64,000 nucleotides of DNA from Cladorhizidae sp. MBARI D1340-BT2 (GCA_028752905.1 JAQNBH010000011.1:31184017-31248016), one strand, 5' to 3'; shown: positions 52,349 through 64,000, counted from the first letter of the stretch. A program made the numbers and translations. The notes: generated by a model not told the origin, from the letters alone.

Positions 52349-53201
52349 CATAACTGCCCTAATTAACAAGACCAAAGTCCCAGATTTTGTCAACTGATAG
52401 AGAAGGCCCTTATCTGCAACATGTCAACAGATTATCAATAAATGTAGTGGTTTTTCACTGGCAGGCCACCGCTTTGGCAACTGGAAAACGCCAGGAAAGA
52501 TCGCAAACCTTACCACTTCAAATCACCATAACTTGCTAATACTTAGAGTACTCAAACTTTTGGCACGTACAAAAGACAGATAATTAGAAGGGCTATCCGG
52601 TAATATAAAAATTATCTTTTTTGGGTAAAGTGTAGAAAAGTTATGAGCTTTACGGCAAAATAACATGATTTTTGGGGGGGAAATGAGAAACATATAGACC
52701 AAATTAGGGCAAATATCAAGATAGAGAACACATAATGAAACCTATCATTCGAATCATATCAAGTCCATTACAGTGAAGCGTGCAGAATATTATGGATGTT
52801 TGATATCAACAGAGAGCACAGGGAGAGACCTATCTTAATAGAGCATCAAGATAGAGAACACATAGAGAAACCTATCTTGTGATTCTATGTATGCAGAATA
52901 TACGGATGTTTGGTATCAAGAGAGAGAACAGAGAGAGGCCTACCTTTAGAGCTATATATCAAGTCTATTCAGTAAAGTGTGGAGAATCTACGAAGCTAAC
53001 ATGTTTAGCTCAAGATAGAGAACACTGAGAGATACCTATCTTGCAAGTCCATTACAGTGAAGTGTGCAGAATATATGGATGTTTGGTATCAAGAGAGAGC
53101 ACTTAGAGAGTCCTATCTTAATAGCTATACATCAAGTCTATTCAGTGAAGTGTGGATAATCTACGAAGCTAACATGTTTAGCATCAAGTAAGAGTACAAT
53201 T
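52349..53201 (+). repeat. Monomer 62, M class, 853 bp
   Basis: caaacttttgg, ggtaatata, aacatgatt, cagtaaagtg. The tail has the M deletion but gaagcgtgcag, normally an L or S marker. Confidence 0.93.
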
Positions 53202-53934
53202 CATAACTGCCCTAATTAACAAGACCAAAGTCCCAGATTTTGTCAACTGATAGAGAAGGCCCTTATCTGCAACATGTCAACAGATTATCAATAAATGTAG
53301 TGGTTTTTCACTGGCAGGCCACCGCTTTGGCAACTGGAAAACGCCAGGAAAGATCGCAAACCTTACCAATTCAAATCACCATAACTTGCTAATATTTAGA
53401 GTACTCAAAATTTTGGCACGTACAAAAGACAGATAATTAGAAGGGCTATCCGGTGATATAAAATTATCTTTTGTGGGTAAAGTGTAGAAAAGTTATGAGC
53501 TTTACGGCAAAATAACAAGATTTTTTGGGAAAAATGAGAAACATATAGACCAAATTAGGGTAAATATCAAGATAGAGAACACATAATGAAACCTATCATT
53601 CGAATCATATCAAGTCCATTACAGTGAAGTGTGCAGAATATTATGGATGTTTGATATCAACAGAGAGCACAGGGAAAGACCTATCTTAATAGCTATATAT
53701 CAAGTTTATACAGTGAAGTGTGGAGAATCTATGAAGCTAACCTGTATAGCATCAAGATAGAGAACACATGGAGAAACCTATCTTGTGATTCTATGTATGC
53801 AGAATATACGGATGTTTGGTATCAAGAGAGAGCACTTAGAGAGTCCTATCTTAATAGCTATACATCAAGTCTATTCAGTGAAGTGTGGATAATCTACGAA
53901 GCTAACATGTTTAGCATCAAGTAAGAGTACAATT
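53202..53934 (+). repeat. Monomer 63, S class, 733 bp
   Basis: Head f with T6G3, shared only with the next unit. It is 173 bp shorter than 64. The loss joins II to III at the same homologous string as the 728-bp S units, but the head is different. Confidence 0.93.
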
Positions 53935-54840
53935 CATAACTGCCCTAATTAACAAGACCAAAGTCCCAGATTTTGTCAACTGATAGAGAAGGCCCTTATC
54001 TGCAACATGTCAACAGATTATCAATAAATGTAGTGGTTTTTCACTGGCAGGCCACCGCTTTGGCAACTGGAAAACGCCAGGAAAGATCGCAAACCTTACC
54101 AATTCAAATCACCATAACTTGCTAATATTTAGAGTACTCAAAATTTTGGCACGTACAAAAGACAGATAATTAGAAGGGCTATCCGGTGATATAAAATTAT
54201 CTTTTGTGGGTAAAGTGTAGAAAAGTTATGAGCTTTACGGCAAAATAACAAGATTTTTTGGGAAAAATGAGAAACATATAGACCAAATTAGGGTAAATAT
54301 CAAGATAGAGAACACATAATGAAACCTATCATTCGAATCATATCAAGTCCATTACAGTGAAGTGTGCAGAATATTATGGATGTTTGATATCAACAGAGAG
54401 CACAGGGAAAGACCTATCTTAATAGCTATATATCAAGTTTATACAGTGAAGTGTGGAGAATCTATGAAGCTAACCTGTATAGCATCAAGATAGAGAACAC
54501 ATGGAGAAACCTATCTTGTGATTCTATGTATGCAGAATATACGGATGTTTGGTATCAAGAGAGAGAACAGAGAGAGGCCTACCTTTAGAGCTATATATCA
54601 AGTCTATTCAGTGAAGTGTGGAGAATCTATGAAGCTAACATGTTTAGCTCAAGATAGAGAACACTGAGAGATACCTATCTTGCAAGTCCATTACAGTGAA
54701 GTGTGCAGAATATATGGATGTTTAATATCAAGAGAGAGCACTTAGAGAGTCCTATCTTAATAGCTATACATCAAGTCTATTCAGTGAAGTGTGGATAATC
54801 TACGAAGCTAACATGTTTAGCATCAAGTAAGAGTACAATT
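53935..54840 (+). repeat. Monomer 64, L class, 906 bp
   Basis: Head f with T6G3; gtttaatatcaag. Counterpart of 59. Confidence 0.93.
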
Positions 54841-55746
54841 CATAACTGCTCTAATTAACAAGACCAAAGTCCCAGATTTTGTCAACTGATAGAGAAGGCC
54901 CTTATCTGCAACATGTCAACAGATTATCAATAAATGTAGTGGTTTTTCACTGGCAGGCCACCGCTTTGGCAACTGGAAAACGCCAGGAAAGATCGCAAAC
55001 CTTACCAATTCAAATCACCATAACTTGCTAATATTTAGAGTACTCAAAATTTTGGCACGTACAAAAGACAGATAATTAGAAGGGCTATCCGGTGATATAA
55101 AATTATCTTTTGTGGGTAAAGTGTAGAAAAGTTATGAGCTTTACGGCAAAATAACAAGATTTTTTGGGGAAAATGAGAAACATATAGACCAAATTAGGGT
55201 AAATATCAAGATAGAGAACACATAATGAAACCTATCATTCGAATCATATCAAGTCCATTACAGTGAAGTGTGCAGAATATTATGGATGTTTGATATCAAC
55301 AGAGAGCACAGGGAAAGACCTATCTTAATAGCTATATATCAAGTTTATACAGTGAAGTGTGGAGAATCTATGAAGCTAACCTGTATAGCATCAAGATAGA
55401 GAACACATGGAGAAACCTATCTTGTGATTCTATGTATGCAGAATATACGGATGTTTGGTATCAAGAGAGAGAACAGAGAGAGGCCTACCTTTAGAGCTAT
55501 ATATCAAGTCTATTCAGTGAAGTGTGGAGAATCTATGAAGCTAACATGTTTAGCTCAAGATAGAGAACACTGAGAGATACCTATCTTGCAAGTCCATTAC
55601 AGTGAAGTGTGCAGAATATATGGATGTTTAATATCAAGAGAGAGCACTTAGAGAGTCCTATCTTAATAGCTATACATCAAGTCTATTCAGTGAAGTGTGG
55701 ATAATCTACGAAGCTAACATGTTTAGCATCAAGTAAGAGTACAATT
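54841..55746 (+). repeat. Monomer 65, L class, 906 bp
   Basis: Counterpart of 60; no difference noted. Confidence 0.93.
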
Positions 55747-56598
55747 CATAACTGCTCTAATTAACAAGACCAAAGTCCCAGATTTTGTCAACTGATAGAG
55801 AAGGCCCTTATCTGCAACATGTCAACAGATTATCAATAAATGTAGTGGTTTTTCACTGGCAGGCCACCGCTTTGACAACTGGAAAACGCCAGGAAAGATC
55901 GCAAACCTTACCACTTCAAATCACCATAACTTGCTAATACTTAGAGTACTCAAAATTTTGGCACGTACAAAAGACAGATAATTAGAAGGGCTATCCGGTG
56001 ATATAAAAATAATCTTTTTTGGTAAAGTATAGCAAAGTTATGAGCTTTACGGCAAAATAACAAGATTTTGGGGGGGAAAATGAGAAACATATAGACCAAA
56101 TTAGGGCAAATATCAAGATAGAGAACACATAATGAAACCTATCATTCGAATCATATCAAGTCCATTACAGTGAAATGTGCAGAATATTATGGATGTTTGA
56201 TATCAACAGAGAGCACAGGGAGAGACCTATCTTAATAGAGCATCAAGATAGAGAACACATAGAGAAACCTATCTTGTGATTCTATGTATGCAGAATATAC
56301 GGATGTTTGGTATCAAGAGAGAGAACAGAGAGAGGCCTACCTTTAGAGCTATATATCAAGTCTATTCAGTGAAGTGTGGAGAATCTACGAAGCTAACATG
56401 TTTAGCTCAAGATAGAGAACACTGAGAGATACCTATCTTGCAAGTCCATTACAGTGAAGTGTGCAGAATATATGGATGTTTGGTATCAAGAGAGAGCACT
56501 TAGAGAGTCCTATCTTAATAGCTATACATCAAGTCTATTCAGTGAAGTGTGGATAATCTACGAAGCTAACATGTTTAGCATCAAGTAAGAGTACAATT
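55747..56598 (+). repeat. Monomer 66, M class, 852 bp
   Basis: Head g; counterpart of 61. Confidence 0.93.
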
Positions 56599-57451
56599 CA
56601 TAACTGCCCTAATTAACAAGACCAAAGTCCCAGATTTTGTCAACTGATAGAGAAGGCCCTTATCTGCAACATGTCAACAGATTATCAATAAATGTAGTGG
56701 TTTTTCACTGGCAGGCCACCGCTTTGGCAACTGGAAAACGCCAGGAAAGATCGCAAACCTTACCACTTCAAATCACCATAACTTGCTAATACTTAGAGTA
56801 CTCAAACTTTTGGCACGTACAAAAGACAGATAATTAGAAGGGCTATCCGGTAATATAAAAATTATCTTTTTTGGGTAAAGTGTAGAAAAGTTATGAGCTT
56901 TACGGCAAAATAACATGATTTTTGGGGGGGAAATGAGAAACATATAGACCAAATTAGGGCAAATATCAAGATAGAGAACACATAATGAAACCTATCATTC
57001 GAATCATATCAAGTCCATTACAGTGAAGCGTGCAGAATATTATGGATGTTTGATATCAACAGAGAGCACAGGGAGAGACCTATCTTAATAGAGCATCAAG
57101 ATAGAGAACACATAGAGAAACCTATCTTGTGATTCTATGTATGCAGAATATACGGATGTTTGGTATCAAGAGAGAGAACAGAGAGAGGCCTACCTTTAGA
57201 GCTATATATCAAGTCTATTCAGTAAAGTGTGGAGAATCTACGAAGCTAACATGTTTAGCTCAAGATAGAGAACACTGAGAGATACCTATCTTGCAAGTCC
57301 ATTACAGTGAAGTGTGCAGAATATATGGATGTTTGGTATCAAGAGAGAGCACTTAGAGAGTCCTATCTTAATAGCTATACATCAAGTCTATTCAGTGAAG
57401 TGTGGATAATCTACGAAGCTAACATGTTTAGCATCAAGTAAGAGTACAATT
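56599..57451 (+). repeat. Monomer 67, M class, 853 bp
   Basis: Counterpart of 62 with all four of its private markers. Confidence 0.93.
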
Positions 57452-58359
57452 CATAACTGCCCTAATTAACAAGACCAAAGTCCCAGATTTTGTCAACTGA
57501 TAGAGAAGGCCCTTATCTGCAACATGTCAACAGATTATCAATAAATGTAGTGGTTTTTCACTGGCAGGCCACCGCTTTGGCAACTGGAAAACGCCAGGAA
57601 AGATCGCAAACCTTACCACTTCAAATCACCATAACTTGCTAATATTTAGAGTACTCAAAATTTTGGCACGTACAAAAGACAGATAATTAGAAGGGCTATC
57701 CGGTGATAAAATAATTATCTTTTTTGGGTAAAGTGTAGAAAAGTTATGAGCTTTACGGCAAAATAACAAGATTTTTTGGGGAAAAATGAGAAACATATAG
57801 ACCAAATTAGGGCAAATATCAAGATAGAGAACACATAATGAAACCTATCATTCGAATCATATCAAGTCCATTACAGTGAAGCGTGCAGAATATTATGGAT
57901 GTTTGATATAAACAGAGAGCACAGGGAGAGACCTATCTTAATAGCTATATATCAAGTTTATACAGTGAAGTGTGGAGAATCTATGAAGCTAACCTGTTTA
58001 GCATCAAGATAGAGAACACATAGAGAAACCTATCTTGTGATTCTATGTATGCAGAATATACGGATGTTTGGTATCAAGAGAGAGAACAGAGAGAGGCCTA
58101 CCTTTAGAGCTATATATCAAGTCTATTTAGTGAAGTGTGGAGAATCTATGAAGCTAACATGTTTAGCTCAAGATAGAGAACACTGAGAGATACCTATCTT
58201 GCAAGTCCATTACAGTGAAGTGTGCAGAATATATGGATGTTTGGTATCAAGAGAGAGCACTTAGAGAGTGCTATCTTAATAGCTATACATCAAGTCTATT
58301 CAGTGAAGTGTGGATAATCTACGAAGCTAACATGTTTAGCATCAAGTAAGAGTACAATT
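57452..58359 (+). repeat. Monomer 68, L class, 908 bp
   Basis: gataaaataatt replaces the TATA-like box; private gatataaac, ctatttagtg and gagagtgcta. Confidence 0.93.
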
Positions 58360-59212
58360 CATAACTGCCCTAATTAACAAGACCAAAGTCCCAGATTTTG
58401 TCAACTGATAGAGAAGGCCCTTATCTGCAACATGTCAACAGATTATCAATAAATGTAGTGGTTTTTCACTGGCAGGCCACCGCTTTGGCAACTGGAAAAC
58501 GCCAGGAAAGATCGCAAACCTTACCACTTCAAATCACCATAACTTGCTAATACTTAGAGTACTCAAAATTTTAGCACGTACTAAAGACAGATAATTAGAA
58601 GGGCTATCCGGTGATATAAAAATTATCTTTTTGGAATAAAGTGTAGAAAAGTTATGAGCTTTACGGCAAAATAACAAGATTTTTGGTGGGAAAATGAGAA
58701 ACATATAGACCAAATTAGGGCAAATATCAAGATAGAGAACACATAATGAAACCTATCATTCGAATCATATAAAGTCCATTACAGTGAAGCGTGCAGAATA
58801 TTATGGATGTTTGATATCAACAGAGAGCACAGGGAGAGACCTATCTTAATAGAGCATCAAGATAGAGAACACATAGAGAAACCTATCTTGTGATTCTATG
58901 TATGCAGAATATACGGATGTTTGGTATCAAGAGAGAGAACAGAGAGAGGCCTACCTTTAGAGCTATATATCAAGTCTATTCAGTGAAGTGTGGAGAATCT
59001 ACGAAGCTAACATGTTTAGCTCAAGATAGAGAACACTGAGAGATACCTATCTTGCAAGTCCATTACAGTGAAGTGTGCAGAATATATGGATGTTTGGTAT
59101 CAAGAGAGAGCACTTAGAGAGTCCTATCTTAATAGCTATACATCAAGTCTATTCAGTGAAGTGTGGATAATCTACGAAGCTAACATGTTTAGCATCAAGT
59201 AAGAGTACAATT
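58360..59212 (+). repeat. Monomer 69, M class, 853 bp
   Basis: ttttagcacg, gtactaaag, ttggaataaag, tcatataaagtcc and interrupted ggtggg: the most privately diverged M unit. Tail gaagcgtgcag. Confidence 0.93.
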
Positions 59213-60120
59213 CATAACTGCCCTAATTAACAAGACCAAAGTCCCAGATTTTGTCAACTGATAGAGAAGGCCCTTATTTGCAACATGTCAACAGATTATC
59301 AATAAATGTGGTGGTTTTTCACTGGCAGGCCACCGCTTTGGCAACTGGAAAACGCCAGGAAAGATCGCAAACCTTACCACTTCAAATCACCATAACTTGC
59401 TAATATTTAGAGTACTCAAAATTTTGGCACGTACAAAAGACAGATAATTAGAAGGGCTATCCGGTGATATAAAAATTATCTTTTTTGGGTAAAGTGTAGA
59501 AAAGTTATGAGCTTTACGGCAAAATAACAAGATTTTTTGGGGGAAAATGAGAAACATATAGACCAAATTAGGGCAAATATCAAGATAGAGAACACATAAT
59601 GAAACCTATCATTCGAATCATATCAAGTCCATTACAGTGAAGCGTGCAGAATATTATGGATGTTTGATATCAACAGAGAGCACAGGGAGAGACCTATCTT
59701 AATAGCTATATATCAAGTTTATACAGTGAAGTGTGGAGAATCTATGAAGCTAACCTGTTTAGCATCAAGATAGAGAACACATAGAGAAACCTATCTTGTG
59801 ATTCTATGTATGCAGAATATACGGATGTTTGGTATCAAGAGAGAGAACAGAGAGAGGCCTACCTTTAGAGCTATATATCAAGTCTATTCAGTGAAGTGTG
59901 GAGAATCTACGAAGCTAACATGTTTAGCTCAAGATAGAGAACACTGAGAGATACCTATCTTGCAAGTCCATTACAGTGAAGTGTGCAGAATATATGGATG
60001 TTTGGTATCAAGAGAGAGCACTTAGAGAGTCCTATCTTAATAGCTATACATCAAGTCTATTCAGTGAAGTGTAGATAATCTACGAAGCTAACATGTTTAG
60101 CATCAAGTAAGAGTACAATT
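59213..60120 (+). repeat. Monomer 70, L class, 908 bp
   Basis: Private cttatttgc and aatgtggtgg; gtgtagataatc at the end. Confidence 0.93.
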
Positions 60121-61027
60121 CATAACTGCCCTAATTAACAAGACCAAAGTCCCAGATTTTGTCAACTGATAGAGAAGGCCCTTATCTGCAACATGTCAAC
60201 AGATTATCAATAAATGTAGTGGTTTTTCACTGGCAGGCCACCGCTTTGGCAACTGGAAAACGCCAGGAAAGATCGCAAACCTTACCAATTCAAATCACCA
60301 TAACTTGCTAATATTTAGAGTACTCAAAATTTTGGCACGTACAAAAGACAGATAATTAGAAGGGCTATCCGGTGATATAAAATTATCTTTTGTGGGTAAA
60401 GTGTAGAAAAGTTATGAGCTTTACGGCAAAATAACAAGATTTTTTGGGGAAAAATGAGAAACATATAGACCAAATTAGGGTAAATATCAAGATAGAGAAC
60501 ACATAATGAAACCTATCGTTCGAATCATATCAAGTCCATTACAGTGAAGTGTGCAGAATATTATGGATGTTTGATATCAACAGAGAGCACAGGGAAAGAC
60601 CTATCTTAATAGCTATATATCAAGTTTATACAGTGAAGTGTGGAGAATCTATGAAGCTAACCTGTATAGCATCAAGATAGAGAACACATGGAGAAACCTA
60701 TCTTGTGATTCTATGTATGCAGAATATACGGATGTTTGGTATCAAGAGAGAGAACAGAGAGAGGCCTACCTTTAGAGCTATATATCAAGTCTATTCAGTG
60801 AAGTGTGGAGAATCTATGAAGCTAACATGTTTAGCTCAAGATAGAGAACACTGAGAGATACCTATCTTGCAAGTCCATTACAGTGAAGTGTGCAGAATAT
60901 ATGGATGTTTGGTATCAAGAGAGAGCACTTAGAGAGTCCTATCTTAATAGCTATACATCAAGTCTATTCAGTGAAGTGTGGATAATCTACGAAGCTAACA
61001 TGTTTAGCATCAAGTAAGAGTACAATT
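60121..61027 (+). repeat. Monomer 71, L class, 907 bp
   Basis: Head f; cctatcgttcg breaks the attcgaat palindrome. Confidence 0.93.
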
Positions 61028-61879
61028 CATAACTGCTCTAATTAACAAGACCAAAGTCCCAGATTTTGTCAACTGATAGAGAAGGCCCTTATCTGCAACA
61101 TGTCAACAGATTATCAATAAATGTAGTGGTTTTTCACTGGCAGGCCACCGCTTTGACAACTGGAAAACGCCAGGAAAGATCGCAAACCTTACCACTTCAA
61201 ATCACCATAACTTGCTAATACTTAGAGTACTCAAAATTTTGGCACGTACAAAAGACAGATAATTAGAAGGGCTATCCGGTGATATAAAAATAATCTTTTT
61301 TGGTAAATTATAGCAAAGTTATGAGCTTTACGGCTAAATAACAAGATTTTGGGGGGGAAAATGAGAAACATATAGACCAAATTAGGGCAAATATCAAGAT
61401 AGAGAACACATAATGAAACCTATCATTCGAATCATATCAAGTCCATTACAGTGAAATGTGCAGAATATTATGGATGTTTGATATCAACAGAGAGCACAGG
61501 GAGAGACCTATCTTAATAGAGCATCAAGATAGAGAACACATAGAGAAACCTATCTTGTGATTCTATGTATGCAGAATATACGGATGTTTGGTATCAAGAG
61601 AGAGAACAGAGAGAGGCCTACCTTTAGAGCTATATATCAAGTCTATTCAGTGAAGTGTGGAGAATCTACGAAGCTAACATGTTTAGCTCAAGATAGAGAA
61701 CACTGAGAGATACCTATCTTGCAAGTCCATTACAGTGAAGTGTGCAGAATATATGGATGTTTGGTATCAAGAGAGAGCACTTAGAGAGTCCTATCTTAAT
61801 AGCTATACATCAAGTCTATTCAGTGAAGTGTGGATAATCTACGAAGCTAACATGTTTAGCATCAAGTAAGAGTACAGTT
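61028..61879 (+). repeat. Monomer 72, M class, 852 bp
   Basis: Head g with ggtaaattatag and private cggctaaat; ends gtacagttc. Confidence 0.93.
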
Positions 61880-62787
61880 CATAACTGCCCTAATTAACAA
61901 GACCAAAGTCCCAGATTTTGTCAACTGATAGAGAAGGCCCTTATCTGCAACATGTCAACAGATTATCAATAAATGTAGTGGTTTTTCACTGGCAGGCCAC
62001 CGCTTTGGCAACTGGAAAACGCCAGGAAAGATCGCAAACCTTACCACTTCAAATCACCATAACTTGCTAATATTTAGAGTACTCAAAATTTTGGCACGTA
62101 CAAAAGACAGATAATTAGAAGGGCTATCCGGTGATAAAATAATTATCTTTTTTGGGTAAAGTGTAGAAAAGTTATGAGCTTTACGGCAAAATAACAAGAT
62201 TTTTTGGGGAAAAATGAGAAACATATAGACCAAATTAGGGCAAATATCAAGATAGAGAACACATAATGAAACCTATCATTCGAATCATATCAAGTCCATT
62301 ACAGTGAAGCGTGCAGAATATTATGGATGTTTGATATCAACAGAGAGCACAGGGAGAGACCTATCTTAATAGCTATATATCAAGTTTATACAGTGAAGTG
62401 TGGAGAATCTATGAAGCTAACCTGTTTAGCATCAAGATAGAGAACACATAGAGAAACCTATCTTGTGATTCTATGTATGCAGAATATACGGATGTTTGGT
62501 ATCAAGAGAGAGAACAGAGAGAGGCCTACCTTTAGAGCTATATATCAAGTCTATTCAGTGAAGTGTGGAGAATCTACGAAGCTAACATGTTTAGCTCAAG
62601 ATAGAGAACACTGAGAGATACCTATCTTGCAAGTCCATTACAGTGAAGTGTGCAGAATATATGGATGTTTGGTATCAAGAGAGAGCACTTAGAGAGTCCT
62701 ATCTTAATAGCTATACATCAAGTCTATTCAGTGAAGTGTAGATAATCTACGAAGCTAACATGTTTAGCATCAAGTAAGAGTACAATT
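61880..62787 (+). repeat. Monomer 73, L class, 908 bp
   Basis: gataaaataatt head as in 68, tail gtgtagataatc as in 70. Confidence 0.93.
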
Positions 62788-63694
62788 CATAACTGCCCTA
62801 ATTAACAAGACCAAAGTCCCAGATTTTGTCAACTGATAGAGAAGGCCCTTATCTGCAACATGTCAACAGATTATCAATAAATGTAGTGGTTTTTCACTGG
62901 CAGGCCACCGCTTTGGCAACTGGAAAATGCCAGGAAAGATCGCAAACCTTACCAATTCAAATCACCATAACTTGCTAATATTTAGAGTACTCAAAATTTT
63001 GGCACGTACAAAAGACAGATAATTAGAAGGGCTATCCGGTGATATAAAATTATCTTTTGTGGGTAAAGTGTAGAAAAGTTATGAGCTTTACGGCAAAATA
63101 ACAAGATTTTTTGGGGAAAAATGAGAAACATATAGACCAAATTAGGGTAAATATCAAGATAGAGAACACATAATGAAACCTATCGTTCGAATCATATCAA
63201 GTCCATTACAGTGAAGTGTGCAGAATATTATGGATGTTTGATATCAACAGAGAGCACAGGGAAAGACCTATCTTAATAGCTATATATCAAGTTTATACAG
63301 TGAAGTGTGGAGAATCTATGAAGCTAACCTGTATAGCATCAAGATAGAGAACACATGGAGAAACCTATCTTGTGATTCTATGTATGCAGAATATACGGAT
63401 GTTTGGTATCAAGAGAGAGAACAGAGAGAGGCCTACCTTTAGAGCTATATATCAAGTCTATTCAGTGAGGTGTGGAGAATCTATGAAGCTAACATGTTTA
63501 GCTCAAGATAGAGAACACTGAGAGATACCTATCTTGCAAGTCCATTACAGTGAAGTGTGCAGAATATATGGATGTTTGGTATCAAGAGAGAGCACTTAGA
63601 GAGTCCTATCTTAATAGCTATACATCAAGTCTATTCAGTGAAGTGTGGATAATCTACGAAGCTAACATGTTTAGCATCAAGTAAGAGTACAATT
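62788..63694 (+). repeat. Monomer 74, L class, 907 bp
   Basis: Head f with private ctggaaaatgcc; cctatcgttcg as in 71; private cagtgaggtg. Confidence 0.93.
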
Positions 63695-64000
63695 CATAAC
63701 TGCTCTAATTAACAAGACCAAAGTCCCAGATTTTGTCAACTGATAGAGAAGGCCCTTATCTGCAACATGTCAACAGATTATCAATAAATGTAGTGGTTTT
63801 TCACTGGCAGGCCACCGCTTTGACAACTGGAAAACGCCAGGAAAGATCGCAAACCTTACCACTTCAAATCACCATAACTTGCTAATACTTAGAGTACTCA
63901 AAATTTTGGCACGTACAAAAGACAGATAATTAGAAGGGCTATCCGGTGATATAAAAATAATCTTTTTTGGTAAATTATAGCAAAGTTATGAGCTTTACGG
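63695..64000 (+). repeat. Monomer 75, partial (306 bp, head only)
   Basis: Head g with ttgacaactgg and ggtaaattatag, matching 72. The window ends at gagctttacgg, before the T/G tract, so the array continues beyond the window. Confidence 0.93.

Larger units (their letters stand above)
49684..53201 (+). repeat. L-L-M-M block, copy 1
   Basis: Monomers 59-62. It recurs at 53935-57451. Shared private markers include gtttaatatcaag (59, 60, 64, 65), ttgacaactgg (61, 66), and caaacttttgg, ggtaatata, aacatgatt and cagtaaagtg (62, 67). The stretch 50591-53201 showed no difference from 54841-57451 on reading. Confidence 0.9.
53935..57451 (+). repeat. L-L-M-M block, copy 2
   Basis: Monomers 64-67, offset 4250-4251 bp from 49684-53201. 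The one-base offset shift comes from the G-tract of the first unit (TTTTTTGGGAAAAA here, one more G in monomer 59). Confidence 0.9.
59213..61879 (+). repeat. L-L-M trimer of 2667 bp, copy 1
   Basis: Monomers 70-72 (908+907+852). It is followed by a second copy cut by the window edge. Shared markers with the next copy: gtgtagataatc (70, 73), cctatcgttcg (71, 74), and ttgacaactgg with ggtaaattatag (72, 75). Confidence 0.9.
1..64000 (+). repeat. Satellite array of 75 tandem monomers (74 complete)
   Basis: The window is filled end to end by copies of one repeat. Every copy begins at or near cataactgcyctaattaaca and ends at catcaagtaagartacaatt; I located each boundary by eye. All copies face the same way and no foreign sequence lies between them. 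Monomer lengths fall in discrete classes (728/733, 790, 839, 850-853, 905-914, 1076) that differ by whole subrepeats, a 55-bp block, a 7-bp block or a few private deletions. Every reading frame is closed within about 70 codons, so the array is non-coding as far as the sequence shows. Monomers this long in multi-level higher-order repeats are typical of eukaryotic heterochromatin. I do not recognise the family. Confidence 0.97.
61880..64000 (+). repeat. L-L-M trimer, copy 2, truncated by window
   Basis: Monomers 73, 74 and the first 306 bp of 75, offset 2667 bp from the previous trimer. Monomer 73 has gataaaataatt like monomer 68, unlike its positional partner 70, so this copy is mosaic. Confidence 0.88.

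Noticed and set aside
60515..60525. tRNA/SINE B-box-like GTTCGAATC in monomers 71 and 74
   Set aside because: It arises from a single private change of attcgaatc, and I found no convincing A box at the right distance upstream.
1..64000. CRISPR array or bacterial repeat locus
   Set aside because: Repeats are 0.7-1.1 kb and contiguous with no unique spacers, and no cas or other genes are present.
1..64000. rDNA intergenic spacer with subrepeats
   Set aside because: The head-plus-subrepeat design is reminiscent, but no rRNA coding sequence appears in 64 kb of uninterrupted repeat.

Overview
The whole 64 kb window is one uninterrupted head-to-tail array of a large, AT-rich satellite repeat (lines I counted were about 35-37% GC). 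It holds 74 complete monomers plus one truncated at the right edge, all in the same orientation. I found no protein-coding gene, rRNA, tRNA, CRISPR array, insertion sequence or other non-satellite DNA. Monomers of 728-1076 bp in nested higher-order repeats, with no genes over 64 kb, point to eukaryotic heterochromatin (pericentromeric, subtelomeric, sex- or B-chromosome, or similar). I do not recognise the family and cannot name the organism; plant and invertebrate are both plausible.

Monomer anatomy. Each monomer has a roughly 365 bp single-copy head and a tail of about 175 bp subrepeats (I, II, III). Each subrepeat is itself two diverged half-repeats of about 70-99 bp. Heads carry an imperfect nested inverted repeat, an AATAAA followed by a GT-rich stretch, a TATA-like box and a length-variable T(4-6)G(3-11) tract. 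Length classes reflect subrepeat content. L (about 905-914 bp, 33 copies) has all three subrepeats. M (about 850-853 bp, 29 copies including deleted forms) lacks 55 bp of subrepeat I. S (728 or 733 bp, 11 copies) has lost one subrepeat period between II and III. XL (1076 bp, one copy) has an extra subrepeat II.

Head haplotypes used below: a = 7-bp deletion (agagtattttgg) with gcagggaaag; b = cacttc, cttagagtactc and tatagcaaag; c = aattc, tttagagtactc and gtgtagaa; d = aaattacc with ggtacgtac; e = ggaaactgg, atctggtg and cttcacgg; f = ttttgtgggtaaag and agggtaaatat; g = ttgacaactgg and ttttttggtaaa.

Layout. 1-8876: S-L-M trimers (2493 bp) followed by S-M dimers (1581 bp). 8877-14221: an L-rich stretch with a chimeric monomer. 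14222-23096: a second copy of the 1-8876 superblock, offset about 14.22 kb. 23097-30311: an irregular transition zone with the XL monomer. 30312-44308: eight L-M dimers of about 1761 bp. 44309-49683: an L-rich zone with a block repeated at 4468 bp. 49684-57451: an L-L-M-M block present twice, offset about 4250 bp and separated by one S monomer. 57452-59212: an L-M pair. 59213-64000: L-L-M trimers of 2667 bp. The pattern fits repeated unequal exchange and segmental amplification at several scales. The exact copy order depends on the assembly being right.
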